DNA from: Lysinibacillus sp. BPa_S21
GTDB taxonomy: Bacteria; Bacillota; Bacilli; Bacillales_A; Planococcaceae
Length of the DNA stretch: 64,000 bases
Reading direction: 5' to 3'
NCBI RefSeq assembly: GCF_023337795.1
Contig: NZ_JALIRS010000008.1
Coordinates: 124,001 to 188,000 of the forward strand
Shown piece after piece: positions 9,519 through 21,118 of the stretch. A program made the position numbers and the translations under genes. Under the pieces are notes generated by a model that was given only the letters and a program-made list of their open reading frames with translations, did no database searches and was not told the origin of the DNA. Numbering within the stretch: the first letter of the stretch is position 1; each line of letters opens with the position of its first letter.

Positions 9519-10565
9519 GTGAAAAAAATTTTTCTGTTTATCTGTATAGCACTACTAGTTATCACAGCTTGTAGTAATAGCCAAGAAGCACCTGTTAAGG
9601 CAAAGGAGGGGTTTAAGCTCAAAAACAAGCTTCAATTATCTATTTGGTTACCAGAATGGCAAAATAAAGCTGCCATCGAGGATGTGAAAAATTCACAACA
9701 GGGCTTACAAGACATTCACGTTTTTGGTGCTTATTTTAATGAGAATGACCAATTATTATTAACTGAAGATGCGACAGAAACGTTGAAGCAAACACAGCAA
9801 CAATTTAATGAATCACACCATGTTATTCTCACGTTAATTAACGATTATGTTAAAGATAACGCCCCATTAGTTCAGAAGGATAGTGCGTTATTGCATCGAT
9901 TGTTTCAAGATAAATCATCAATGCAGCGACATATTGATAATATTATGCAAGTTGTTGAACAATACAATGTGAATGGTATCGAAATTGATTATGAAAAGGT
10001 TGCTAAAGAGGATCTCTCTAAGTACGTCCGTTTCATAGAGCAACTTTATGAACAGCTATTAAAAAAGGATGTTTCATTACATGTCGTATTAGAGCCTGGA
10101 TTCCCATTTAATGTTAAATTACCGAATGGGCCTAAATATACAGTGATGGCTTATAATGTGCACGGATATCATAGTGGTCCAGGTGCAAAGGCAACCTATT
10201 CGTTTTTAAATGACTTAGTAAAAAAAATTAGGAAGTCTAATCAAAAATTAGCGATTGCATTTGCAACAGGCGGATTCGAATGGGTAAAACAAGGCAAGAC
10301 GGTTGCTTTAACGGAGGTAGAAGCTGAGGAATTACTAAACAAAACGCAAGCTGTTAAAAATCGCGATCAAGCAAGTGGTGCGGCTTATTTCACTTTTTTA
10401 GATGAACAAAATGTTAAGCATGAAGTTTGGTACGCCGATCAGGAAACACTAAAAAAATGGACAGCGCATGTGCAAAAGAGAAGCTACAATGAGGTTGTTT
10501 TATGGCGTGCCGGAGGTCTAGGCTCAAAAACGTTACAATGGATTAATGAACAATCAGGGAAATGA
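9519..10565 (+). CDS. GH18-like lipoprotein (glycoside hydrolase family 18 fold)
   Basis: The signal peptide ends in a VITACS lipobox, so the protein is probably anchored outside the membrane. The catalytic region reads NGIEIDYEK near residue 155, a variant of the GH18 DGxDxDxE motif that keeps the terminal acid-base Glu and the preceding Asp. VMAYNVHGYH near 210 corresponds to the substrate-contact M-x-Y strand. The family hydrolyses chitin-like or peptidoglycan-like beta-1,4 GlcNAc linkages, though some members only bind. GTG at 9519 is used, with GGGGGG upstream at 9501. It is the last gene of the polysaccharide operon and may trim or release the polymer. Length (348 residues) is near that of compact GH18 domains. 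Confidence 0.75.
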   Translation: MKKIFLFICIALLVITACSNSQEAPVKAKEGFKLKNKLQLSIWLPEWQNKAAIEDVKNSQQGLQDIHVFGAYFNENDQLLLTEDATETLKQTQQQFNESHHVILTLINDYVKDNAPLVQKDSALLHRLFQDKSSMQRHIDNIMQVVEQYNVNGIEIDYEKVAKEDLSKYVRFIEQLYEQLLKKDVSLHVVLEPGFPFNVKLPNGPKYTVMAYNVHGYHSGPGAKATYSFLNDLVKKIRKSNQKLAIAFATGGFEWVKQGKTVALTEVEAEELLNKTQAVKNRDQASGAAYFTFLDEQNVKHEVWYADQETLKKWTAHVQKRSYNEVVLWRAGGLGSKTLQWINEQSGK

Positions 10566-10662
10566 ATTGATAGAATTTCCGGAGTGACGGATAGAAAAGC
10601 CAAAGCGACGGATAGAACAGCCATAGTAGTGGTAAAACCGCCAATCTGTAGGATAGAATCAC
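10566..10662 (+). repeat. Short array of 21-nt GACGGATAGAA-type repeats
   Basis: Four or five degenerate units similar to those at 2264-2712 directly follow the last polysaccharide operon gene and end at the same type of terminator, so the two loci share a 3'-end module. Confidence 0.75.
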
Positions 10663-10670
10663 TTAAGCCA

Positions 10671-10703
10671 AAAAAAATCGCCTGCTACGGCGATTTTTTT
10701 TAT
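10671..10703. terminator. Bidirectional terminator between GH18-like gene and gltC-like gene
   Basis: AATCGCC TGCTAC GGCGATT with A and T runs on both sides, between convergent genes. The stop of the LysR gene lies inside the T tract. Confidence 0.88.
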
Positions 10704-11602
10704 TGGAATTGAGAAAGACGTGAAAAGAAATTGGTCACGAAGTCTAAAAATATTTTTTCAGACGGGGCAATCTCGCGGTTTACAGGTGAAATAATGCCGA
10801 CTGTTCTTGGAATCGTAGGTGATTGAATCGGTACTTTTACTGTGAAACGGGCAGCTGAATCATACAGTGAGCTTTCTGGTAATAAGCTGACCCCGATGCC
10901 TGCAGCGACAAGACCCTTTAGTGCATCTAAGTCTTCACCTTCAGAGATGACGTTTGGCAAGAAGCCAGCTGCTCGACAGGCATCCATAGCTAGTTTATGT
11001 AAAATGTATCCATCTGGGAATAACACAAATAAATCGTTACGTAAATCAGCAAGCTGAATACTTTTCCTTTTAGCTAATGGATGTTTTGCTGGTAGTAATG
11101 CGGCGATATTTTCAGTAAATAAAATTGTTGAATGGATCGATTCGTCCTTTGGTGGAAGCGGGCCTAAAAAAGCTAAATTTAACTCGCGATTTTTGACTGC
11201 ATCTATTAAAAAACGATAGGAGCCTTGACGGAGCTGGAATTGCAAATCTGGATATTCACGCTTAAAGGCAGAAATAACAGTTGGTAATACATAGCTAGCC
11301 AAACTCGTTGGAAAACCAATTTTTATGGTACCTTTAGCAGGATCTAAATATTCTTCAACTTGCTTTGCGGCAAAATCAATGGCTTTTAAAGCTGTAATTG
11401 TGTGCTCCAGAAATGTTTTTCCAACCGGTGTCAATTTAACATTTCGTCCTACACGTTCAAAGAGTGGTGTGCCTAATTCATCTTCTAAATTAGCAATTTG
11501 TCGGCTTATGGCTGATTGAGCAACATGAAGATGTTCGGCAGCTTCTGAAATGTGTTCCCGCTCAGCGACTTCCACAAAATAACGTAATTGACGTAACTCC
11601 AC
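10700..11602 (-). CDS. gltC: LysR-family transcriptional regulator, GltC-like
   Basis: A 300-residue DNA-binding regulator. The N-terminal winged helix-turn-helix (residues 1-60) reads MELRQLRYFVEVAEREHISEA and VAQSAISRQIANLE, and the effector domain contains GFPTSLASYVLPTVISAF and GEDLDALKGLVAAGIGVSLLPES. These segments match B. subtilis GltC, the activator of glutamate synthase genes, very closely from memory. In B. subtilis it is divergent from gltA, but here the divergent neighbour is the SUF operon 660 bp away and no gltAB genes are in the window. A GltC-type role is likely, but the target may be elsewhere. A short AATCG-N7-CGATT palindrome at 11620-11636 lies just upstream and could be its own operator. 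Confidence 0.82.
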   Translation of the reverse strand: MELRQLRYFVEVAEREHISEAAEHLHVAQSAISRQIANLEDELGTPLFERVGRNVKLTPVGKTFLEHTITALKAIDFAAKQVEEYLDPAKGTIKIGFPTSLASYVLPTVISAFKREYPDLQFQLRQGSYRFLIDAVKNRELNLAFLGPLPPKDESIHSTILFTENIAALLPAKHPLAKRKSIQLADLRNDLFVLFPDGYILHKLAMDACRAAGFLPNVISEGEDLDALKGLVAAGIGVSLLPESSLYDSAARFTVKVPIQSPTIPRTVGIISPVNREIAPSEKIFLDFVTNFFSRLSQFQ

Positions 11603-11619
11603 TAGAATTCACCCCTATT

Positions 11620-11636
11620 AATCGAAAAATACGATT
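11620..11636. promoter_or_regulatory. Possible LysR-type operator upstream of gltC
   Basis: AATCG-N7-CGATT palindrome, 18 bp from the start codon. It fits the T-N11-A pattern of LysR regulators; low certainty. Confidence 0.3.
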
Positions 11637-11734
11637 GATTATACATTAATTATATACTATTTGAGATGAAAAATGATTGTAAATAAACATCTAAACTAGA
11701 TCTCTATTGTGTAAATGCATTATCTTCTACAATA

Positions 11735-11849
11735 GACGCCTTCAGGAAGCTCTACTCTGCGCGAAAGCGAAGCGTCAGGCGGCAATGTTTAATCTGTAGC
11801 GAAAGCGAAGCGGCAGCTACAAAGCGCCCACCTGGAACGGAAATCAACC
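11735..11849 (-). repeat. Dispersed repeat family A, copy 1
   Basis: Contains the family landmarks GGAAGCTCT, GCGAAAGCGAAGCG and, at the right end, the complement of GGTTGATTTCCGTTCC. It is an inverted, short copy in the gltC-sufC gap. Nothing else is recognised between it and the SUF promoter apart from a weak Fur-like site. Confidence 0.75.
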
Positions 11850-12076
11850 GTACGTTATGATGGTAAGTCTTAATTTTACGAACTAGTACTCTAAAGATTT
11901 CTTTTCTTTATTTGATTCCATTCTAATAAAAAAGGTTATAGTATTGATAGTGTTCTTTATGCATTTCTGTCACAAAACCGCTACAATTAGCGATTCCTAA
12001 GAGGTTTCCACTATGAGCTAGATGAAATCCGTTCTCAATTAGAATTATTTCATTGAAAATAAGGGGAGTCGATTCT

Positions 12077-12101
12077 CATTGTCAATAATGATTAGTAATA
12101 A
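12077..12101. promoter_or_regulatory. Weak Fur-box-like sequence upstream of SUF promoter
   Basis: AATAATGATTAGTAATAAT matches the 19-bp Fur consensus at 13 positions by eye and lies about 70 bp upstream of the SUF -35 element. It could link SUF expression to iron, but the match is imperfect. Confidence 0.25.
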
Positions 12102-12171
12102 TCTGAAAATGCTTACAAACTCTTTGTTTTTAAGGATTGTTTTAAAGAAAATTGAAAGTGATTGAAATGGT

Positions 12172-12200
12172 TTGCATAGAGAACGATTTTCAGTTAAGAT
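12172..12200 (+). promoter_or_regulatory. Candidate sigma-A promoter of the SUF operon
   Basis: TTGCAT at 12172-12177 and TAAGAT at 12195-12200 with a 17-bp spacer, about 60 bp before the sufC start codon. Confidence 0.55.
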
Positions 12201-12261
12201 TAGAATGATGATAATTAAGGAATGGTTCACCATTCACTGAACACACTATGGAGGTATTTTC

Positions 12262-13041
12262 ATGTCAACTTTAGTTATTAAAGATCTTCACGTTGAAATC
12301 GACGGGAAAGAGATTTTAAAAGGCGTAAACCTTACAATTAATACAAATGAAATTCACGCAATCATGGGACCGAACGGAACTGGTAAATCAACACTAGCTT
12401 CTGCAATCATGGGTCACCCTAAATATGAAGTAACTTCTGGTACAGTTGAACTTGATGGCGAAAATGTACTTGAAATGGAAGTGGACGAGCGTGCTCAAGC
12501 TGGTTTATTCCTAGCTATGCAATATCCTTCTGAAATCGCTGGTGTAACAAATGCTGACTTCTTACGTTCAGCTATTAATGCACGCCGTGAAGAGGGCGAT
12601 GAAATTTCTCTAATGAAATTTATCCGTGAATTAGATAAAAACATGGAATTCCTTGAAATGAACGAAGATATGGCTCAACGCTATTTAAATGAAGGTTTCT
12701 CTGGCGGTGAGAAAAAACGTAACGAAATTCTTCAATTAATGATGATTAAACCAACATTCGCAATTTTAGATGAAATTGACTCTGGTCTTGATATCGATGC
12801 GCTTAAAGTTGTTTCAAAAGGAATCAATGCAATGCGTGGAGAAGGATTCGGCTGCTTAATGATCACTCACTACCAACGCTTACTTAACTACATTACACCA
12901 GACCATGTACACGTAATGATGCAAGGTCGCGTTGTGAAATCAGGTGGCGAAGAATTAGCACAACGTTTAGAAGCTGAAGGCTATGACTGGATTAAAAAAG
13001 AATTAGGTATCGAAGAAGAAACTGAAGAACAAGAAGCATAA
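12262..13041 (+). CDS. sufC: Fe-S cluster assembly ATPase SufC
   Basis: ABC-type ATPase that partners SufB and SufD in the scaffold complex that builds iron-sulfur clusters in the cytosol. Walker A is GPNGTGKST near residue 33, the signature is FSGGEKKRNE near 145, and Walker B is FAILDEIDSGLD near 170. The acidic LDEIDSGLDIDA form is specific to SufC. Length (259) is normal. A GGAGGT site precedes the ATG. It is the first gene of the sufCDSUB operon; the order C-D-S-U-B is that of B. subtilis and relatives. Confidence 0.97.
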   Translation: MSTLVIKDLHVEIDGKEILKGVNLTINTNEIHAIMGPNGTGKSTLASAIMGHPKYEVTSGTVELDGENVLEMEVDERAQAGLFLAMQYPSEIAGVTNADFLRSAINARREEGDEISLMKFIRELDKNMEFLEMNEDMAQRYLNEGFSGGEKKRNEILQLMMIKPTFAILDEIDSGLDIDALKVVSKGINAMRGEGFGCLMITHYQRLLNYITPDHVHVMMQGRVVKSGGEELAQRLEAEGYDWIKKELGIEEETEEQEA

Positions 13042-13059
13042 GAGGGAGGACGAACTAGC

Positions 13060-16014
<2,955 letters not shown>

Positions 16015-16117
16015 TAAATTCTAATTTTGAGTGAAAGTCACAATATGTGCTTTCACTCGAAGTAAGATATCTGTGCTTTAAACAAAATAACAATAATACA
16101 TGAACGGAGGAGAAAAA

Positions 16118-17515
16118 ATGGCTAAAAAAATGCCTGATATTGGCGATTACAAATACGGATTCCATGACAAGGACGTATCAATTTTCCGTTCAAAACGTGG
16201 TTTAACTGAAGAAATCGTCCGTGAAATTTCTACTATGAAACAAGAGCCAGAGTGGATGCTTGAATACCGCTTAAAAGCACTTGAAACTTTCTATACAAAA
16301 CCAATGCCGCAATGGGGTGGCGACCTAGGAGATTTAGATTTTGATGAAATTACGTATTACGTAAAACCATCAGAAGCTACTCAAAAATCTTGGGATGAAG
16401 TACCTGATGAAATTAAAGCTACTTTTGATAAATTAGGTATTCCAGAAGCAGAGCAAAAATACCTTGCAGGTGTATCTGCTCAGTACGAATCTGAGGTTGT
16501 TTATCACAATATGAAACAAGACCTTGAAGATCTTGGTATTGTGTTCAAAGATACTGATTCAGCTTTACGTGAAAACGAAGATATTTTCAAACAATACTGG
16601 GGCAAAGTGATTCCTTACACTGACAACAAATTCGCTGCACTAAACTCAGCTGTTTGGTCAGGTGGATCATTCATCTATGTACCACCAGGTGTAAAAGTGG
16701 AAACGCCATTACAAGCTTACTTCCGTATTAACTCTGAAAACATGGGTCAATTCGAACGTACGTTAATTATTGTAGATGAAGGCGCTCATGTACACTACGT
16801 TGAAGGTTGTACAGCTCCTGTTTACACAACAAACTCTTTACACTCAGCAGTAGTAGAAATTGTTGTACGTAAAGATGCATACTGCCGTTATACAACGATT
16901 CAAAACTGGGCAAACAACGTTTACAACCTAGTAACAAAACGTACAGTTGTTGAAGAAAACGGTACAATGGAATGGATCGACGGTAACATCGGTTCTAAGT
17001 TAACAATGAAATACCCAGCTTGTATCCTTAAAGGTGAAGGCGCTCGTGGTATGACATTATCAATCGCATTAGCAGGTAAGGGACAACACCAACACGCAGG
17101 TGCGAAAATGATTCATATGGCGCCAAACACATCTTCAACAATCGTTTCTAAATCGATTGCAAAACAAGGTGGTAAGGTAACATATATGGGTCAAGTTCGT
17201 TTCGGCCCTAAAGCAAGTGGTGCACGTGCTAACATCGAATGTGATACGTTAATCATGGACAACCAATCTACTTCAGATACAATTCCATACAACGAAATCT
17301 TAAATGATAATGTTTCTTTAGAGCATGAAGCGAAAGTTTCAAAAGTATCAGAGGAACAATTATTCTACTTAATGTCTCGTGGTATTTCTGAAGAAGAAGC
17401 GACAGAAATGATCGTAATGGGCTTCATCGAGCCATTCACAAAAGAATTACCAATGGAATACGCAGTAGAAATGAACCGTCTGATCAAGTTTGAGATGGAA
17501 GGTTCAATCGGTTAA
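16118..17515 (+). CDS. sufB: Fe-S cluster assembly protein SufB
   Basis: Main scaffold subunit of SufBCD on which the nascent cluster forms. The start [38 protein letters not shown], the VEGCTAP cysteine and the C-terminal [20 protein letters not shown] are characteristic. ATG 16118 is chosen over an upstream in-frame ATG at 16100 because a CGGAGGAG site lies at 16105-16112; the product is then 465 residues, the usual length. It is the last gene of the operon, followed by a terminator at 17584. Confidence 0.97.
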   Translation: MAKKMPDIGDYKYGFHDKDVSIFRSKRGLTEEIVREISTMKQEPEWMLEYRLKALETFYTKPMPQWGGDLGDLDFDEITYYVKPSEATQKSWDEVPDEIKATFDKLGIPEAEQKYLAGVSAQYESEVVYHNMKQDLEDLGIVFKDTDSALRENEDIFKQYWGKVIPYTDNKFAALNSAVWSGGSFIYVPPGVKVETPLQAYFRINSENMGQFERTLIIVDEGAHVHYVEGCTAPVYTTNSLHSAVVEIVVRKDAYCRYTTIQNWANNVYNLVTKRTVVEENGTMEWIDGNIGSKLTMKYPACILKGEGARGMTLSIALAGKGQHQHAGAKMIHMAPNTSSTIVSKSIAKQGGKVTYMGQVRFGPKASGARANIECDTLIMDNQSTSDTIPYNEILNDNVSLEHEAKVSKVSEEQLFYLMSRGISEEEATEMIVMGFIEPFTKELPMEYAVEMNRLIKFEMEGSIG

Positions 17516-17583
17516 TACGCCGATATTCTTTGGTAAATTAGGATTTTAGCGCTAAGGCTAAAACCCATATTGCCCAACATATT

Positions 17584-17614
17584 AAAATCGAGTGCATTGC
17601 GCTCGATTTTTTTT
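17584..17614 (+). terminator. SUF operon terminator
   Basis: AAAATCGAG-TGC / GC-CTCGATTTT hairpin followed by a T run. The following 310 bp to the LPMO gene is very AT-rich and holds no recognised gene; it presumably contains the LPMO promoter, which I could not place. Confidence 0.85.
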
Positions 17615-17925
17615 ATGTAGATGTTGTTTACATAGCTTAACGACTTATATGACGTGGAATAAAAACTTATGAAGCAGATCATGAATCGACAAACTTTAAT
17701 TTGAATATTTTATGAACACTTTATCAAAATATATAGTTCTTTTAAGTGAAAAGGTACTTAATTATAAAATGTTTATTATATTTAGAGCTATTTATATATA
17801 TATTTTGCGACAAAACATAACAATGTAATGTAACTTTTAGCATATTCATACATAGTTTGCTTAATTTTCAATCCGTAGCTATCATACGAGTAGAAATACA
17901 TTTTTCATGAGAAGGAGACTACTAT

Positions 17926-19278
17926 ATGAACTTTACAAAATTAAGTAAACGTAAAAAGGGATTAAGTGCTGCCGTATTAGCGGCTGGAATTATGGGGATT
18001 GCAATGGCACCAAATGCATCTGCACATGGGTTTGTAGAAAAACCAGCTAGCCGTGCTGCATTATGTAGCCATAGTTATGGTGCGCTTAATTTGAGTTGTG
18101 GAAGGGTTATGTACGAGCCACAGAGCTTAGAGGCTAAAAAAGGATTTCCGCAAGGTGGACCAGTTGATGGTAAAATAGCATCTGCAGGAGGTCAGTTTGA
18201 TGGCATCCTCGATCAACAATCTGTAAATCGCTGGTTTAAGAATACGATTACAGGGGGATCGAATACCTTTACATGGAAGTACACTGCATCACATTTAACA
18301 AGCAAATGGCACTATTATATTACGAAAAAGGGATGGGATCCTAATAAACCATTAACTCGTGCTGATCTTGAGCCAATTGGAACTATTGAACATAATGGTA
18401 CCGAAGCATCAACTAATTTAACTCATACAATTAACGTACCAACTGATCGTAGTGGCTACCACATTATTTTAGCAGTTTGGGATGTAGCGAATACTGCAAA
18501 TGCTTTCTATAATGTAATTGATGTTAATTTAGTGAATAATGTGGATGTGGATAAGGAAGCTCCAACTCAGCCAAATGGATTACAGGCTACGAAAGTCACT
18601 GCTAACAGTGTCGAGCTAAAATGGAATTCTTCTACAGACAATGTGGGTGTAAAAGAATATCAAGTATTCCGTGATGGTAAAGCAATTGGATCTGTACCGG
18701 GAACAACATTCACAGATAAAAATTTAAAAGCGAATACAAAATATACATATACAGTAAAGGCAGTGGACGCAGCTGGAAATGTTTCTAAAGAAAGTGAGTC
18801 TATAGCTGTAGAGACAATGAATGCAGTTCCAGACACGGAAGCACCAACGCAACCAACTTCACTTCACACGATGGGCGTAACAGCCTCAAGTGTAGATTTA
18901 ATGTGGAGTGCATCAGAGGATAATGTAGCAGTTGACCATTATGTTATATATAGAGGGACACAAGCAGGACAAATGACTGTAGTTGGAACATCGAAAACTA
19001 CATCTTTTAAAGACATGAATCTACAATCAAATACAACATATAACTATGCAGTCACTGCGGTTGATACAGCTGGAAATGAATCTAATAAAAGTTCCGTTTT
19101 CACTGTGACTACAAAAGAGCAAGGGTCGTCTTATGAGCAATGGAGCCCAATTAAGGCATACACAAAAGGTGATAAAGTAGAGCATCAAGGTAAAATGTAT
19201 GAAGCTGTACAAAGCTATCAAGGATATGGAGATCCAAATTGGATATTCGCATTGTCTTTATGGAAAGAAATTAAATAA
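17926..19278 (+). CDS. Secreted chitin-active lytic polysaccharide monooxygenase (AA10) with two FN3 and a CBM5/12 domain
   Basis: A copper enzyme that cleaves crystalline chitin oxidatively. A signal peptide (1-33) ends in ASA and leaves His34 of HGFVEKPASRAALC as the mature N-terminus, the first ligand of the copper histidine brace; KWHYYITKKGW carries further conserved residues. The AA10 domain spans about 34-200. Two fibronectin type III domains follow at about 207-297 and 303-395, with DxEAPTQP linkers. A C-terminal chitin-binding module (about 402-450) shows the aromatic pattern YEQWSPIKAYTKGDKV and DPNWIFALSLW. Start ATG 17926 follows AGAAGGAG. It is monocistronic and ends at a strong terminator. 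Domain order resembles LPMOs known in Bacillus and Lysinibacillus. Confidence 0.95.
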   Translation: MNFTKLSKRKKGLSAAVLAAGIMGIAMAPNASAHGFVEKPASRAALCSHSYGALNLSCGRVMYEPQSLEAKKGFPQGGPVDGKIASAGGQFDGILDQQSVNRWFKNTITGGSNTFTWKYTASHLTSKWHYYITKKGWDPNKPLTRADLEPIGTIEHNGTEASTNLTHTINVPTDRSGYHIILAVWDVANTANAFYNVIDVNLVNNVDVDKEAPTQPNGLQATKVTANSVELKWNSSTDNVGVKEYQVFRDGKAIGSVPGTTFTDKNLKANTKYTYTVKAVDAAGNVSKESESIAVETMNAVPDTEAPTQPTSLHTMGVTASSVDLMWSASEDNVAVDHYVIYRGTQAGQMTVVGTSKTTSFKDMNLQSNTTYNYAVTAVDTAGNESNKSSVFTVTTKEQGSSYEQWSPIKAYTKGDKVEHQGKMYEAVQSYQGYGDPNWIFALSLWKEIK

Positions 19279-19330
19279 TCTGCATAGACTCTTGAGGAAA
19301 AAGCAAGAGTACGGAGCGTTTAGATGGAAG

Positions 19331-19365
19331 GAGACGAACTTTTGAAGTTCGTCTCTGTTCTTTTT
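19331..19365 (+). terminator. Terminator of the LPMO gene
   Basis: An 11-bp perfect stem GAGACGAACTT / AAGTTCGTCTC with a TTG loop, then TGTTCTTTTT. Confidence 0.9.
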
Positions 19366-19370
19366 GATCT

Positions 19371-19802
19371 TCAAGGTAAGTACCTAATGTTGTTTTGGTG
19401 GTTCAAAGAGTCGTTATAAAGTTGAGAAAAAAGGGTTGGAAAATTATCAGTTGGAATATTTAATACCATAAACGATTCATACATAGAAATATTGTCTTTT
19501 TCCCTACGACTTCTAGTCGCATAGGCTATTTTATTGTTTTCTGAGTTTGTTACGACTAACTGCGATTCATCATTAGAAAACGGTACCCAATTATGCCCAA
19601 AAAACGGTAATAAAGCATTTATATGCCCGAATGTATGATTAATTAAGTTAAAGTTTCCTAGAAAATTATCAAAAATTGATTGAGTTAAGTTTTCACCCAA
19701 CATTTGAGGGGGTGTCAATGCAGGTAATAGTTCAGGATGACTGTAATTTTGAGTTTGCTTATGTGTTATGTCCGGGCTTTTTGAAAAAAAAACAAAAACC
19801 AT
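19371..19802 (-). pseudogene. Out-of-frame 3' extension of the ferritin-like gene
   Basis: An open frame of 143 codons with no ribosome binding site before its first ATG. It overlaps the end of the upstream ferritin-like frame across a nine-base homopolymer. A one-base slip in that tract joins the two frames: the upstream AVWFLFFF would run directly into SKSPDITHKQTQNY. The residues here (for example TFGHINALLPFFGHNW and DNFPTLFSQLYND) do not match any family I recognise. It may be the real C-terminus of the upstream protein, separated by a frameshift mutation, a phase-variable tract or a base-calling error. Confidence 0.5.
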
Positions 19803-20236
19803 ACAGCGTGATTTTGCTCGTCCGCTGCTGCACGTCGAAATCTTTCTTTAATCATTGGATCATTTGCTTTGTCTGCTATATCTAAATAAAAATCAACGGT
19901 TTCTTGTTCATCTTTAAAAGCAAACTCTATTCCGGCTCTATAGTTGTCCGGGCATTCCTCGATTATTTGATAAGAAGGATTTCTTCCTGTTAAATTCGTA
20001 TAAATTTTGCTAAATTCCTCGAGATGGCGTATTTCATCTTTTTGTATCTCAAGTATTCTATTCTTTTCATCTTCAGTAGGTGCCATCTTAGCTAATTTCT
20101 CATAACAAACAACAGCACTATATTCACCGTTAATTGCTTTCTGAATATCATTTGCAAGTGGAGCATCATTTAGCATAGGAAAAGTACTATTATGCTGTGG
20201 AGCATAATGATAATAGTATTGATTTGGATACATCAT
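19766..20236 (-). CDS. Ferritin-like di-iron protein, possibly truncated by frameshift
   Basis: A 156-residue protein with an N-terminal Tyr/His-rich tail (MYPNQYYYHY) and a four-helix ferritin-like domain. The repeated metal motifs GEYSAVVCYE, KDEIRHLEEF, KDEQETVDFY and ADEQNHAVWF give the ExxH pairs of rubrerythrin-like domains. Related proteins occur in Bacilli near spore or stress functions, but the role is not known. The frame ends in QKART right after an A9/T9 tract at 19784-19792, which suggests a frameshift. A GAGGACAATG-type ribosome site lies upstream. Confidence 0.7.
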   Translation of the reverse strand: MMYPNQYYYHYAPQHNSTFPMLNDAPLANDIQKAINGEYSAVVCYEKLAKMAPTEDEKNRILEIQKDEIRHLEEFSKIYTNLTGRNPSYQIIEECPDNYRAGIEFAFKDEQETVDFYLDIADKANDPMIKERFRRAAADEQNHAVWFLFFFQKART

Positions 20237-20260
20237 TGTCCTCCTTTTATTTCAGCTGAT

Positions 20261-20294
20261 TCGAGACGCAATTATGCCGAGGCATAATTGATCC
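20261..20294 (+). repeat. Family B palindrome, copy 1 (3'-end fragment)
   Basis: GACG followed by the arms CAATTATGCC and GGCATAATTG around GA (20269-20290). It is the conserved end of the family B repeat, here without the rest of the element. Confidence 0.8.
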
Positions 20295-20372
20295 ATCACC
20301 TTATCTTATGCTTTGTGTATAGGTAATTGTGAAAAGTCATTTCAGAACAATACAGTACCCCTTTGCCTTTTT

Positions 20373-20732
20373 CTAAACTCGATATTTAAGCTTAAACTGT
20401 TGAGGTTTCTTTTTATTATATAAAATCGTCACCCATTGGCCCTCCTCAAAAAAAGAGCGATTTTTTGTATATGTCCACACTTTGCCTGTGACCGTGATTG
20501 GTTTATTTTGTAAAGAGGTAAATTGTACTGTTAACTTCACTCTACGCTGAGATTCTCCTTTTGCATATGTAATCTCATGGCCGACTGTTCGGTGTGAAAA
20601 ATCACTTTCGATAATTTGTGCGTTCATTTCAATCCATTCAATTTTTTGATATTTCAATGGTAGTAGCCATAGTATGAGAATGATTAGGATGAAGATAACC
20701 AAACCAATAAGAATAAACATATGCGTCCCCAT
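20373..20732 (-). CDS. Small membrane protein of unknown function
   Basis: A 119-residue protein with one N-terminal membrane helix (about residues 5-26) and a basic, beta-rich C-terminal domain ending GQWVTILYNKKKPQQFKLK. That ending resembles the 'YnPknP' close of DUF3592-like domains, but the match is weak. An alternative ATG four codons in lies six bases after GGGGA and may be the true start. No partner gene is evident. Confidence 0.6.
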   Translation of the reverse strand: MGTHMFILIGLVIFILIILILWLLPLKYQKIEWIEMNAQIIESDFSHRTVGHEITYAKGESQRRVKLTVQFTSLQNKPITVTGKVWTYTKNRSFFEEGQWVTILYNKKKPQQFKLKYRV

Positions 20733-20958
20733 TTCTTTATTATTAGAATGTTAGAATATTAAAGCTTCAGGAAGATTACATTAAGGTTTTAAACAAATAG
20801 ATCAACTTAAGTAAGGCAAGAAGGGATTTTATTAGAGAATGGCCTATATTATAGAAATTATAACGTTATATAGGTAGTATTTGTAGTCTTATTATAATGA
20901 AAGGAGGTCAACAAACTGCAGATCACTTTTTGTGATGTCATTTCTTTTTTTTTAATAA

Positions 20959-20987
20959 TTGACTTCTTTCTGTGTTGTAACTATAAT
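20959..20987 (+). promoter_or_regulatory. Strong sigma-A promoter
   Basis: TTGACT at 20959-20964 and TATAAT at 20982-20987, spacer exactly 17. It drives the Rrf2 remnant and probably the nitroreductase gene. Upstream, an ATCAC-TTTTT-GTGAT hairpin followed by a T run (20923-20953) may be a terminator. The rest of 20733-20922 holds no recognised feature. Confidence 0.75.
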
Positions 20988-21004
20988 GGTTACAGGTAAG
21001 GGCG

Positions 21005-21118
21005 ATGAAGATTAAAATTAGCAGTCGTTTTACAATCGCCGTTCCTACATTAATTATTGGTGATGAAATGATCCAAGAATTCGCTAGTAAAGAAGGTAAA
21101 TTTAGATTGAAACAGTAG
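21005..21118 (+). pseudogene. Remnant of an Rrf2-family transcriptional regulator
   Basis: A 37-codon frame starting MKIKISSRFTIAVPTLIIGD, which is the hallmark N-terminus of Rrf2-family regulators (usually about 130-150 residues), then diverging and stopping. The helix-turn-helix core and any cysteine cluster are missing, so an internal deletion is likely. It sits behind a near-consensus promoter and ahead of a nitroreductase gene, so it is probably the decayed regulator of that gene. Confidence 0.55.

Noticed and set aside
12045..12233. 62-codon minus-strand frame upstream of sufC
   Set aside because: It covers the SUF promoter region, lacks a ribosome site and has no recognisable content.
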